From contig WVSN01000002.1 of assembly GCA_015689705.1 (NCBI GenBank), forward strand, positions 290,036 to 354,035: a stretch of DNA of 64,000 nt, in the 5' to 3' direction. Made by a program: the position numbers and the translations under genes. The notes beneath the pieces were generated by a model. The model saw only the letters and a list, made by a program, of their open reading frames with translations, made no database searches and was not told the DNA's origin. This stretch comes from Rhodobacterales bacterium HKCCE3408. Its GTDB lineage: Bacteria; Pseudomonadota; Alphaproteobacteria; Rhodobacterales; Rhodobacteraceae. Positions 27,239 to 39,168 of this stretch are shown here, piece after piece (the stretch's first letter is position 1; each line of letters begins with the position of its first letter).

Positions 27239-29597
27239 TCCTTCTGTTTCAGCGCGCTGACGATATCGATCCGGTCGAGCCTGCGCCCGACCACGAGGGT
27301 CGAGGCCAGGGCCGTGAGGATCACGATCAGCGCGGCAACGGCGTAGGTCCGGCGCGTCACGACCACCGGGATCGTGACCACCTCGGTCGAAAATCCGTCC
27401 GCCATGAGGGTGCAGAAGCCGTATCCGACCAGCCAGCCCACCGGGACGGCGACGAGGGTCAGCAGCATCTGTTCGGCCACGAGCACGTAGGACACCTCGC
27501 GCCGGCGGAAGCCGAGCACCCGCAGGGACGCCAGCTCGTACGCGCGCTCGGCCAGCTGGATGCGCGCGGCATTGTAGACGACGCCGATGGTGATGAGCAT
27601 GCCGAGCGCCGCAAAGATAACCGTCATCGTCACGAGGCTTTCGTCGAGCGTGTCCTCGAACTGGCGACGGATGTCGCTCCAGAGCGTGAACCGCGCGATG
27701 GCGGGCGTCTCCTGCACTCTGGCCTGAAGGGCGCCGAGGTCATTCCGGTCGATGGCGAGGTGGATCATGTTGACCTGCGGAGCCTGGCCGATCAGCCGGA
27801 AGAACGCGTCGCGATTCATGTAGGCGCCTTGCCCCAGGCTCTGGCGGATCACGGCCGACACCGGCATCTCCCAGCTTCCGCGCGGGGCGCTCAGCAGATC
27901 CACCCGCAGCGTTTCGCCGGGCCGAACGGCCAGCGCCTCGGCAAGACCCTCCGTCAGGGCGAGTCCGGTCTCGCCGATCCGGACCGTTCCGCCCTCGGCA
28001 TCGAGCAGCCGCGACAGCCGGGCGTCCGGGGATCTTGCCTGTACGCTCACCAGCCGCGACCGCGTGCCGTTCACGAGCCTCACCGGCGCGGCGTAGAGCC
28101 CTTCGGCGCTCAGGACGCCGGGCAGGGCGCGCGCATCGAGTTCCGCGCTCGCATTGACGGGACCGGCCAGCGTGATTGTCGCGTCCTGGAGGTTGGCACG
28201 TTCGAACAGCTCCTCGATGATCAGGTCGACGGCGTCGAAGGTGAAGAAGGACGCGACCAGAACGGCAACCGAACCGCCGACCCCGAACAGGGTCACCGCA
28301 GCGCGGCCGGGCCAGCGGACCAGCGAGCGCAGGATCATCATCGTCGTCTGCCGGAGCCCGAGCAGCCCGCCCAGCCGGTCCAGCAGGCCGCGACGGTAGA
28401 CCGGCGGAGCGGCCGGTGACATGGCGACGGCCGGTGCAAGGCGCGTCGCCGCCCGCACGGCGCGCAGGCCACCCAGAACGGCGGCCGTCATCCCGAGCAC
28501 CCCCGAGATCGCGATCGGCGCCGTGCCCGGCCGGTAGAACAGGCTCGGGAACCGGAAATAGCGCGTGTAGATCTCCGTCAGGCCGTGGCCGAGCCACCAG
28601 CCGACGGCCCATCCCAGCAGGACCCCGGCGATGCCGATCGCGACCGTCATCTTGCTGTAGTGCAGGGCGATCGACCGGTTGCGGTATCCAAGCGCCTTGA
28701 ACAGCCCGATCTGTCCCCGGTCCAGGGCGACGAGCCGCCCGAGCACCATGTTCACCAGCACCGACGACACCACCAGAAAGATCGGCGGGAGCACCGCCGC
28801 CATTGTGCCGAGCTGTTTCAGCTCACCCTCGATGAACACGTTCGAGGGCTGCCGGTCGCGTCCGTAGGCGCCGGTCCCGCCATAGGGTGCGAGAATACGG
28901 TCTACCTCCGCGATCACCGCCCGTTCGTCGGCCCCGTGCGCAAGCGTCAGCGTCAGGTCGTTGAACGCACCGGAAAGGTCCATGGCGGACGCCGCGGCCC
29001 GCTCGTTCATCCAGAGAATGCCGAAATTCTCATCATCGGGCTCCATCGCGCCCGAGCCGACCGTGTAGATGTATTCCGGCGAGATCACGACGCCCGCGAT
29101 GGCCAGAGGCCGCATCTGGCCGTTCAGCACGGCCTGAAAACGATCGCCGGGCCGGAGACCGTTGGCTTCCGCGAAAGCCTCCGACACCGCGACCTCGTCG
29201 AGATGGTCCGGGCGCGGCATCCGTCCCTGCCGCACAAGCGGTACGTTCAGGACCGGCTCTCCGCCCGGCGGAAGAGAGATGACGAGCGCCGAGGCAGGCT
29301 CCGGCTTGTGCTCGAGGTCGATCATGGCGGTGAAGACCACGCGCCCTTCGGTCCGCGCGACACCGTCGATCCGCGCGATCTCGGGCAGAAGGCTGCGCGG
29401 CGCACGGGTGAGGGACGCGAAAACGTCGGCGAAGCGGTTGTGCTCGTAATAGGCGGTGCGCGTCGCCTCCAGCGAGCGCTGCGTTCCGCTCGACAGGATC
29501 AGGACCATGATCCCGCAGCCGAGCACCAGCGAGATCGCGAAGCACTGCACCCAGATGTGCCGCAGGTCGCGCAGGAGCTTGCGGTCGAGCATCCGCA

Positions 29598-29598
<1 letters not shown>
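27235..29598 (-). CDS. ABC transporter permease with two FtsX domains
   Basis: A protein of about 787 residues built as a tandem of MacB/FtsX units. Each half has one N-terminal membrane helix (about 18-38, then about 430-450), a periplasmic domain, and a three-helix FtsX cluster (first around IFLVVSSVLVNMVLGRLVAL, last around VIFAALGMLITIGVVYNAARI and the C-terminal VVGRRLDRIDIVSALK). The ATG at 29598 abuts the ATPase stop (TGATG), with GGAGG just upstream. A GTG at 29601 is an alternative. Substrate classes for this family include lipids, lipoproteins and macrolides; none is implied by sequence. Confidence 0.88.
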
Positions 29599-30323
<725 letters not shown>

Positions 30324-30657
30324 GGCCCGAAGCGATACCGCCTTCCCTGGCCCGCCGCCTTGACGCAGGACAATCGCGCCGGGGGATGCGCCGCCCCCCG
30401 GCCATCAGCAATGGATCGGCAAGCCTGGGCTGGCGATGGTCCTGCCTTATGCTTCTGACGCGACGCCCCTCCGCCCGGGAGTCCCCCCAACCGGAAAACG
30501 CCTTCCAAACCCCGGCGTTCTCCTGTAAGCCCCCGCCCATCTGAGACGTGACGCTCTGACCCCGGCGTGATGCGAAGGATAGGGGTCGGCGGCAATGGGG
30601 CCGCCATACACACCGGGCACTCGGACCGCCGAGACAGGCCCGCATAGGAAACGCTAG
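30324..30657. other. 334-bp divergent intergenic region between the ABC exporter operon and pnp
   Basis: No gene is supported here. A GC-rich hairpin pairs GCCGGGGG (30378-30385) with CCCCCGGC (30395-30402). Nearer pnp, GGCGGC and GCCGCC around 30590-30605 form a short stem in what should be the pnp leader. The pnp Shine-Dalgarno is AGGAAACG just before its ATG. Promoters for both directions must lie here, but I cannot place -35/-10 boxes with confidence. Confidence 0.5.
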
Positions 30658-32796
<2,139 letters not shown>

Positions 32797-32821
32797 TCCC
32801 GGCGCATCAGGACAAGCTCAG

Positions 32822-32850
32822 GGGGCCCGTGGTTTTCACGGGCCCCTTTT
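32822..32850 (+). terminator. Rho-independent terminator of pnp
   Basis: GGGGCCCGTG (32822-32831) and CACGGGCCCC (32837-32846) form a perfect 10-bp stem with a GTTTT loop, followed by TTTT, 25 bp after the pnp stop. Confidence 0.93.
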
Positions 32851-32934
32851 GATTTGGATGAGATCGGTGCGCCGGCGGTGACAGGCGGCGCGGCACTTGC
32901 CATAGATGACGCGCGATCATCCGCGAGGCGCCCC

Positions 32935-33552
32935 ATGACCGACCGCGACCAGGCCCGACTGACCTACTTCCCCGGCTCGCCGTTCGCGCGCATGTGTCGG
33001 GTGCTGGTTCACGAATGGGATCTGCCGGTCGAGCCGGTGGAACATGCGTTTCCGCCGGGGCCGGAGATGTACGCGATCAACCCGCTCGGTCAGGTGCCGG
33101 CGCTGATCCTCGGGGACCGGACCGTGTTTCCCACCTTCCTCGTCCTCGAAACGCTCTGGGACATGGCCGGCCGGCCCGACGCCTATCGCCCGGACGACGA
33201 CCGCCAGCCGCTCCTGACCGTGCTGCAGATGGGCGATGCCTACACCGCCGCCTGCTACCAGAGATGGAGCGGCCTCGGACCCGTAGGCCACAACGCGGTC
33301 GGATACGATCCGGCCGCCCGGAATCTGGAACGGGTCGCGGCGACCCTCGACTGGCTCGAGACCGGCACGGCGATCCGCGAGGGTCTCAGCATGACCGGGG
33401 TCGCGCTGGCCTGCCTGTGCCTCTGGGCCGATGCGCGCGAGGGACTCGACTGGCGCAGCCGCGCGAAGCTGCGCGCCGTGGTGGATGCGCTCTCGGGTCG
33501 CGACAGCTTCCGCGCGACTGCGCCTATGGCCTGGAGCTATTCCGGAACCTGA
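32935..33552 (+). CDS. Glutathione S-transferase family protein
   Basis: A 205-residue protein with an N-terminal thioredoxin-fold segment (LTYFPGSPFARMCRVLVHEWDLPVE, NPLGQVPALILGD with the cis-proline, FPTFLVLETLWDMAG) and an all-helical C-terminal half. This is the GST architecture. The N-terminal SPFARMCR lies where the catalytic Ser/Cys would be; Ser is most likely. Substrate unknown. The ATG was chosen at MTDRDQARLTYFPG, after the pnp terminator. Confidence 0.78.
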   Translation: MTDRDQARLTYFPGSPFARMCRVLVHEWDLPVEPVEHAFPPGPEMYAINPLGQVPALILGDRTVFPTFLVLETLWDMAGRPDAYRPDDDRQPLLTVLQMGDAYTAACYQRWSGLGPVGHNAVGYDPAARNLERVAATLDWLETGTAIREGLSMTGVALACLCLWADAREGLDWRSRAKLRAVVDALSGRDSFRATAPMAWSYSGT

Positions 33553-33674
33553 CGTCGCCCGGCCCAGTGTTGCACATCCGCCGCTGACGGCAATGTGAGA
33601 CTCCGAATCGTTGCCTAAGCCCCTGCATCGCACACATTAAGTTATCAACAGCTGCCCATGCCCGGAGTCGCGTC

Positions 33675-34298
33675 ATGCTTACGCGTCGTCATTTCATTGC
33701 CACCACCTCGGCCCTGTTCGCCTCCACCGGCGTCGCGCTGGCGCAGGATGCCGTCGGTTTCGACGCCGATATCGTCCAGCCCGAAAACGAGTTCGCCAAT
33801 CCGTGGGGCATTCATCCCCGCTTTCTGCCGACCCGCGTGGAACGGCGCGCGAACCTGTCGGTCGGCGACATTCACGTCGATCCGGTGGCGAAGTATCTCT
33901 ACCACATCGAAGCGGGCGGTACGGCCATGCGCTACGGCGTCGCCGTCGGCCGCTCGGGCCTGCAAAGCCCCGGGATCTACACGATCCGGCGCAAGGTCGA
34001 ATGGCCGTCCTGGACGCCGACCGCGAACATGATCCAGCGCGAACCCGAGCTTTACGCGCAGTTCGCCGACGGCGTACCGGGCGGCCCGGAAAACCCGCTC
34101 GGCGCTCGGGCCATGTATCTCTATCGCGGCGACCGGGACAGCTACCTGCGCATCCACGGAACGCCGCAGCCCTGGTCGATCGGCACCGCCGCCTCCTCCG
34201 GCTGCGTGCGGCTGGTCAACGCGCATGTCATCCAGCTCTACGACAACACAGACATGGGCACCGTCGTGCATCTGCACGCGCCCCGGATGCTGTTCTGA
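33675..34298 (+). CDS. L,D-transpeptidase (YkuD domain) with Tat-type signal
   Basis: 207 residues. A twin-arginine signal (TRRHFIATTSALFASTGVALA) precedes a YkuD domain. The catalytic region is RIHGTPQPWSIG followed by TAASSGCVRL, with nucleophile Cys177 and His161. The usual S-H-G-C reads S-S-G-C here. Such enzymes form 3-3 crosslinks in peptidoglycan or attach proteins to it. AMYLYRGDRDSYLRIHGT and GIYTIRRKVEWPSWTPT match the common alphaproteobacterial group. It stands alone. Confidence 0.88.
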   Translation: MLTRRHFIATTSALFASTGVALAQDAVGFDADIVQPENEFANPWGIHPRFLPTRVERRANLSVGDIHVDPVAKYLYHIEAGGTAMRYGVAVGRSGLQSPGIYTIRRKVEWPSWTPTANMIQREPELYAQFADGVPGGPENPLGARAMYLYRGDRDSYLRIHGTPQPWSIGTAASSGCVRLVNAHVIQLYDNTDMGTVVHLHAPRMLF

Positions 34299-34310
34299 GA
34301 TATCAGGGAT

Positions 34311-34341
34311 CCGCATCCCCGCCCTAGAAGCGGGGATGCGG
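34311..34341. terminator. Bidirectional hairpin between convergent L,D-transpeptidase and peroxiredoxin genes
   Basis: CCGCATCCCCGC (34311-34322) and GCGGGGATGCGG (34330-34341) form a perfect 12-bp stem with a 7-nt loop in the 51-bp gap between two convergent genes. There is no U-run on either side, so it may act by stem strength or stabilise both 3' ends. Confidence 0.7.
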
Positions 34342-34349
34342 CAGTCCGG

Positions 34350-35003
34350 TCAGCCCGGCAGCTTCGCCATCCGCAGATACGGAAGCTTCTTGTCGATCGA
34401 GCCGTACTTGGCGATCGCGTCCTCGTCGGACACCGCCACCGGAACCACGACATCCATGCCGGGCACCCAGTTCGCGGGCGTCGCCACGTTTTCCTTCGCC
34501 GCCGTCTGCAGCCCGTCGAGCGCGCGCAGCACCTCGGCGAAGTTGCGGCCGACATTCATCGGGTAGGTCATCGACAGTTTCAGCTTCTTGTCCGGCCCGA
34601 TGATGAAGACCGTCCGCACCGTCTGGCTGTCGGCCGGGGTGCGGTTGCCGGGCAGGTAATAGTCCGCCGGCAGCATGTCGAAGGCCTTCGAAATCTCGAG
34701 CCCGGTATCGGCCGCGATCGGGAAACCCGGATCGGCGCCGCCCACGGCCTTGATGTCCTGCTTCCACTTCACGTGGTCTTCGACCCCGTCGACGGACACG
34801 CCAAGCACCTTGGTGCCGCGCTTGGCCCATTCGTCGGCCAGCTGCGCCACGGCGCCGAATTCGGTGGTGCAGACCGGGGTGAAATCCTTCGGGTGCGAGA
34901 AGATGATCGCCCAGTCGTGGTCGATCCAGTCGTGCAGGTTGATCTCGCCCTGGTCGGTCTGGATCTTCAGGTTCGGGACGACGTCGTTGATGCGGAGTGC
35001 CAT
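34350..35003 (-). CDS. 1-Cys peroxiredoxin (Prx6 family)
   Basis: A 217-residue peroxidase. The peroxidatic cysteine is Cys45 in DFTPVCTTEFG, with the Prx6-type C-terminal half (TVRTVFIIGPDKKLKLSMTYP, VGRNFAEVLRALDGLQ, WVPGMDVVVP). The absence of a second conserved resolving Cys supports the 1-Cys type. It reduces hydrogen peroxide and organic peroxides in the cytoplasm. It is transcribed leftward from a 192-bp divergent region that contains an inverted repeat (35059-35081). Confidence 0.93.
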   Translation of the reverse strand: MALRINDVVPNLKIQTDQGEINLHDWIDHDWAIIFSHPKDFTPVCTTEFGAVAQLADEWAKRGTKVLGVSVDGVEDHVKWKQDIKAVGGADPGFPIAADTGLEISKAFDMLPADYYLPGNRTPADSQTVRTVFIIGPDKKLKLSMTYPMNVGRNFAEVLRALDGLQTAAKENVATPANWVPGMDVVVPVAVSDEDAIAKYGSIDKKLPYLRMAKLPG

Positions 35004-35058
35004 TGCGGAATCCCCCTTCGCTCTCTTCAGGTTGCCGTTAACCTAGTCATCGGATCGC

Positions 35059-35081
35059 GTGGCGTCACGATAGCACGCCAC
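35059..35081. repeat. Operator-like inverted repeat upstream of the peroxiredoxin gene
   Basis: GTGGCGT (35059-35065) and ACGCCAC (35075-35081) are a perfect 7-bp inverted repeat separated by 9 bp, about 55 bp upstream of the peroxiredoxin start and 115 bp upstream of the aldehyde dehydrogenase start. The size suits a dimeric regulator, but a short hairpin is an equal reading. Confidence 0.35.
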
Positions 35082-35195
35082 AAAAGATCGTCCGTCCGGC
35101 TGGTCCCGGCCGGCCCGAACATGCGGTCGGCATGGCCCCTTGCGCGCGGAACGCGGCGGTGACAGCGTGCCGCCCGAACAGGATGGGAGACGACC

Positions 35196-36629
35196 ATGCC
35201 GGAAACGACTCAATTCTACATCGACGGCGCCTGGGTTGATCCGAAGGGCGGCGAAGCGCTCGACGTCATCAACCCCTCGACCGAGGAGGCCTGCGCCACG
35301 ATCACCCTCGGCAGCGAAGCGGATACCAATGCCGCCGTCGCCGCCGCCAAGCGGGCGTTCGACGGATGGGCCGCGACCCCGCCGGCCGACCGGATCGCCG
35401 CGCTCGAACGGCTCTACGCCGCCTACAAGGCGCGGGCCGAGGACATGGCCCAGGCGATCAGCCAGGAAATGGGCGCGCCCATCGACATGGCGCGCGAACA
35501 GCAGGTCGGCGCCGGCATCTGGCACCTCAAGGGCTTCATCAACGCCGCCAAGGGCTTCCAGTGGGATCACCCGCTCGGCGACCAGGCCCCGGGCGAACGC
35601 ATCTTCTACGAACCGATCGGGGTCTGCGCGCTTATCACGCCGTGGAACTGGCCCATGAACCAGGTCACGCTGAAGGTCGGCGCGGCGCTCGTCTCGGGCT
35701 GCACCATGGTGCTCAAGCCGTCGGAAATCGCGCCGCTCTCGTCCCTCGTCTTCGCGCAGATGGTCGATGCCGCGGATATCCCCGCCGGCGTCTTCAACCT
35801 CGTCAACGGCGATGGCGCGGGCGTCGGCTCGCAGCTTTCGGCCCATCCCGATGTCGACATGGTCAGCTTCACCGGCTCGACCCGCGCCGGGCGGCTCATC
35901 TCCATCGCCGCGGCCGACACGATCAAGCGCGTCAGCCTCGAGCTTGGCGGCAAGGGCGCGAATATCATCTTCCCGACCGCCGACGAGAAGGCCGGCAAGC
36001 GGGGCGCGATGCGCGTGTTCAACAATTCCGGCCAGTCCTGCAACGCGCCGACCCGGATGCTCGTCCAGCGCGACCGCTACGAGGAAGCCGTGGCCCAGGC
36101 CGCTGAGGCCGCGGAAACCGTGGCCGTCGCGGCGGCGTCCGAACCCGGCAAGCATATCGGCCCGGTCGTCTCGGACGTGCAGTTCCGGAAGATCCAGGAC
36201 CTGATCCAGTCCGGCATCGACGAAGGCGCGCGCCTCGTCGCCGGCGGCACCGGCCGCCCCGAGCATCTGAACCGCGGCTATTTCATCCGCCCCACGGTCT
36301 TCGCCGACGTCACCGCCGACATGCGCATCTGGCGCGAGGAGATCTTCGGCCCGGTCCTCTCGATCTCTCCCTTCGACACCGAAGAGGACGTGATCGCGAT
36401 GGCCAACGACACCGAATACGGCCTGACGAACTACATCCAGACCGGCGACAAGGAGCAACTGCGCCGCGTCGCCCGCCGGGTGAAGTCCGGCATGGTCGAA
36501 GGCAACTTCAAGAGCTTCGGCATGGGCTCGCCCTTCGGTGGCTTCAAGCAGTCCGGCAACGGGCGCGAGGGCGGGACCTTCGGGATCCACGAATTCCTCG
36601 AGGTCAAGGCGGTCTCGGACTACGACTGA
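35196..36629 (+). CDS. NAD(P)-dependent aldehyde dehydrogenase
   Basis: A 477-residue ALDH-superfamily enzyme. The cofactor region ITPWNWPMNQVTLKV, the substrate-gate FTGSTRAG, the catalytic Glu249 (LELGGKGANI) and nucleophile Cys282 (NSGQSCNAPTRM) are present, as is the C-terminal IFGPVLSISPF. It oxidises an aldehyde to the acid; the substrate cannot be told from sequence. GATGGGAGACGACC provides the Shine-Dalgarno. Confidence 0.93.
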   Translation: MPETTQFYIDGAWVDPKGGEALDVINPSTEEACATITLGSEADTNAAVAAAKRAFDGWAATPPADRIAALERLYAAYKARAEDMAQAISQEMGAPIDMAREQQVGAGIWHLKGFINAAKGFQWDHPLGDQAPGERIFYEPIGVCALITPWNWPMNQVTLKVGAALVSGCTMVLKPSEIAPLSSLVFAQMVDAADIPAGVFNLVNGDGAGVGSQLSAHPDVDMVSFTGSTRAGRLISIAAADTIKRVSLELGGKGANIIFPTADEKAGKRGAMRVFNNSGQSCNAPTRMLVQRDRYEEAVAQAAEAAETVAVAAASEPGKHIGPVVSDVQFRKIQDLIQSGIDEGARLVAGGTGRPEHLNRGYFIRPTVFADVTADMRIWREEIFGPVLSISPFDTEEDVIAMANDTEYGLTNYIQTGDKEQLRRVARRVKSGMVEGNFKSFGMGSPFGGFKQSGNGREGGTFGIHEFLEVKAVSDYD

Positions 36630-36678
36630 GGCCGGACGTGGCGGGGCGGAGTGCTTGTGTGCGCCGCCCGCGCAACCT

Positions 36679-37734
36679 ATGACCCGCGCCATGGCGCAGA
36701 CGGGGTCGGACATCACCTTCGAGGCCGGCACGGTTCTCAAGCGCGACGCGTTCTCCGAAACGGTGTCGGGCACCGGGCCGGACGGGCAGAAGCTCGTCCT
36801 GCGCAAGCTGTCGGGCCTTCCGTGGTATTCACGCTGGTTCGCCTGGGTTCTGGCCCGGCGCGAGATCCGGGGCCTGCGCGCGGTGCAGGGGATCGAGGGC
36901 GCGCCCGAGCTTCTGCGCGTCGACCGCGACGGGCTTCTCCGCGACTGGACCGCCGGCACACCGCTCAACCTCGCCCGGCCCTCGGACCCGGCCTGGTTCC
37001 GCGATGCCCGCCGCCTCCTGCGCGACATGCACCGCCGTGGCGTCACGCATAACGACCTGGCCAAGCCGCAGAACTGGCTGATGCGCCCCGATGGCGGCGC
37101 CGCCGTGATCGACTTCCAGCTCGCCCGCGTCCACCGCCGCCGCGGGCGCCTGTTCCGCGTGATGGCCTACGAGGACATCCGCCATCTCCTGAAGCAGAAG
37201 CGCCGCTATGCCGACCACCTGCTGACGCCCACGCAGCGCCGGATCCTGAACCAGCGCTCGCTCCCCGGGCGGCTGTGGCGCAAGACCGGCAAGCGGTTCT
37301 ACAAGTTCGTCACGCGCAAGATCTTCAACTGGTCCGACGGCGAGGGGACGGAGCATCTGGCCCGCAAGGCCGGGCCCGAGGTCCGCGCGGAAATCCTGAA
37401 GGACACCCGTGTCCGCGACGTGGCCCTCGTCCCCGTCCCGCTGCCCGCGCGCAATGTCGGGCTCTACGGCTTCGCCGAGACCGGCCTGTCGCAATCGCAG
37501 CTTCGCGCACTGATGCCCGTCGCCCGCGTCGCCTTTCTCCAGCCGGTCGAGGCGCTGCCCCGGACCGACGGCGCGGTGCGCGACGACGTGCTTCAGCTCA
37601 TCGCGATGAACCGGCTGGACGAGCTCGAGATCCTGCTCGACCGGGAACCCGAGCTTCGCGCCACGGCCGAGCCGATCCGCGACGGCCGCCTCAACTTCTC
37701 CGACCGGGTGATGCGCGGCCGCGAGGCCGGCTAG
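36679..37734 (+). CDS. Protein-kinase-like protein fused to an ANL C-terminal-like domain
   Basis: 351 residues from the ATG at 36679, or 347 from 36691; neither has a good Shine-Dalgarno. Residues about 1-165 resemble a compact RIO/Kdo-type kinase: catalytic loop GVTHNDLAKPQNWLM (Asp126, Asn131) and metal-binding AVIDFQLAR (Asp145), where DFG reads DFQ. A basic helical stretch follows (about 165-230). The last 110 residues resemble the C-terminal subdomain of acyl-CoA synthetases: AILKDTRVRDVALVPVP and LPRTDGAVRDDVLQLI. The catalytic lysine of that A10 motif is replaced by alanine. The role is unknown. Confidence 0.68.
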   Translation: MTRAMAQTGSDITFEAGTVLKRDAFSETVSGTGPDGQKLVLRKLSGLPWYSRWFAWVLARREIRGLRAVQGIEGAPELLRVDRDGLLRDWTAGTPLNLARPSDPAWFRDARRLLRDMHRRGVTHNDLAKPQNWLMRPDGGAAVIDFQLARVHRRRGRLFRVMAYEDIRHLLKQKRRYADHLLTPTQRRILNQRSLPGRLWRKTGKRFYKFVTRKIFNWSDGEGTEHLARKAGPEVRAEILKDTRVRDVALVPVPLPARNVGLYGFAETGLSQSQLRALMPVARVAFLQPVEALPRTDGAVRDDVLQLIAMNRLDELEILLDREPELRATAEPIRDGRLNFSDRVMRGREAG

Positions 37735-38384
37735 AACGGCGCCTTCGCGCGGAAGGTCATGTGGACCCCGCCGTCCGGGTGCCGCAGCTTCAGGCTCTCG
37801 GCATGGAGCATCAGCCGCGGATAGTCCCGCGCCTTCCCCTCGGCATAGAACGGATCGCCGAGGATCGGATGCCCGATCTCCTTCATGTGTACCCGCAACT
37901 GGTGCGACCGCCCGGTCTTCGGGAACAGCCGCACCCGCGTCGTCCCGTCCTCGACCCGGACCACGCGCCAGCCCGTCTGCGCCGGCCGGCCGTTTTCGAA
38001 ATCCACGTGCTGCTTCGGCCGGTTCGGCCAGTCGACGCAGAGCGGCAGGTCGATCTCGCCCGTCGTCTCCGCGATCTCGCCCCAGACCCGCGCGAGGTAG
38101 ACTTTCTTCACGATCCGCTTCTCGAACTGGAGCCCCAGATGCCGCTGCGCATGGGGGCTGAGCGCGAAGACCATCACGCCCGACGTATCCATGTCGAGCC
38201 GGTGGACCAGCAGCGCCTGCGGATAGACCGCCTGGATGCGCGCGATCAGGCAATCGGCCAGATGCTCGCCCCGCCCGGGGACCGACAGAAGCCCGGCGGG
38301 CTTGTCCACGATCAGCAGCTCATGATCCTCGTGCAGGACCGACAGCGGTGTATCCGGCGGGCGGTAGTCGAGCGGGATCGTCAT
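37731..38384 (-). CDS. RluA-family pseudouridine synthase
   Basis: A 217-residue pseudouridine synthase. LLIVDKPAGLLSVPG and the catalytic HRLDMDTSGVMVFAL (Asp64) define the RluA family. VRLFPKTGRSHQLRVHM and GHPILGDPFY follow. It lacks the S4 domain found in RluC/RluD, so it is closest to the compact RluA type, which modifies 23S rRNA U746 and some tRNAs in E. coli. The stop overlaps the convergent kinase-like gene by 4 bp. Confidence 0.88.
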   Translation of the reverse strand: MTIPLDYRPPDTPLSVLHEDHELLIVDKPAGLLSVPGRGEHLADCLIARIQAVYPQALLVHRLDMDTSGVMVFALSPHAQRHLGLQFEKRIVKKVYLARVWGEIAETTGEIDLPLCVDWPNRPKQHVDFENGRPAQTGWRVVRVEDGTTRVRLFPKTGRSHQLRVHMKEIGHPILGDPFYAEGKARDYPRLMLHAESLKLRHPDGGVHMTFRAKAPF

Positions 38385-38470
38385 CAGCGAACAGCCCAAA
38401 GCGACACGACAAACGCCCCGCGCAGCGGCGTGGGGCGTCGGGTCACGTGCTCGTTGGTGCGCAAAACCAT

Positions 38471-38498
38471 GCCCGCCGGCTTAAAGCGCCGGGCGGGC
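38471..38498 (-). terminator. Probable terminator of rpoE-chrR
   Basis: GCCCGCCGGC (38471-38480) pairs with GCCGGGCGGGC (38488-38498) with one bulged base and a 7-nt loop. Read leftward it lies 13 bp after the chrR stop and is followed by ATGGTTTTG, a weak U-rich tract. A second stem, ACGCCCC/GGGGCGT, sits at 38413-38438. Confidence 0.5.
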
Positions 38499-38511
38499 AA
38501 GGCCAAGCGGT

Positions 38512-39162
38512 TCAGATGCCGATGAAGGGCTGCGCGATGCGCGGCAGCAGGCCATCGAACTTCAGGCGGGCGTCGGTCGCGATCAGGCAGATGCAGGCTT
38601 CGCCGGCCTCGGCCGTGGGCGAATGGTGCGTCTCCTGGCCGGCGACCTCGATATCGCCGCGGCCATAGCGCCCGTCCTCGTCGGAATAGGCGCCCTGCAG
38701 CACCAGCGTCATCTCCAGCCCGCGATGGGTGTGCCGGGGCATTTCGCCGCCCGCCGGAATGTAGAGAAGCCGCGCGGTGCCGTGGTCGTCATCGTGCAGG
38801 ACGGCCTGTTTCACGCCCATGCCGATCCCGCGCCATTCGATCGCGTCGATGTCGCCGCCGACGAGCTTCTGCACCGGTTCGGGCAGGACGGCGTCGCTGC
38901 GCAGCCGGATTTCTCGTGGCTCGGGCTCGACACCCTCGATCCGCGCCAAGGCCCGGTCGAGGCTGTCCTCGGCGAGATCCGCTGCGTCCATCTCGTCCAG
39001 CACCGCGCCGCCGATCGATTCGAACCCGTCCAGCCGGACCCGGCTGTCGGGGCTGAGGGAGACGTGGCTCGCGACCACGATGTCGAACGCCTGCGACAAC
39101 GCGCCGGCGGCATAGGACATCAGCAACTCGTCGCTGATATTATGTTTCGGCTCAATCGTCAT
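38512..39162 (-). CDS. chrR: ChrR-family anti-sigma factor with altered zinc site
   Basis: A 216-residue protein colinear with R. sphaeroides ChrR, which holds sigma-E inactive until singlet oxygen appears. The N-terminal anti-sigma domain begins HNISDELLMSYAAGALSQAF and continues ASHVSLSPDSRVR. His7 and His33 match zinc ligands, but the two cysteine ligands are replaced by Ser37 and Ser40 (SPDS in place of CxxC). The C-terminal cupin keeps its metal ligands (PRHTHRGLEMTLVLQG with two His and Glu, and ETHHSP). It starts 6 bp after rpoE stops, in the same operon. Confidence 0.9.
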   Translation of the reverse strand: MTIEPKHNISDELLMSYAAGALSQAFDIVVASHVSLSPDSRVRLDGFESIGGAVLDEMDAADLAEDSLDRALARIEGVEPEPREIRLRSDAVLPEPVQKLVGGDIDAIEWRGIGMGVKQAVLHDDDHGTARLLYIPAGGEMPRHTHRGLEMTLVLQGAYSDEDGRYGRGDIEVAGQETHHSPTAEAGEACICLIATDARLKFDGLLPRIAQPFIGI

Positions 39163-39168
39163 GGTCGT

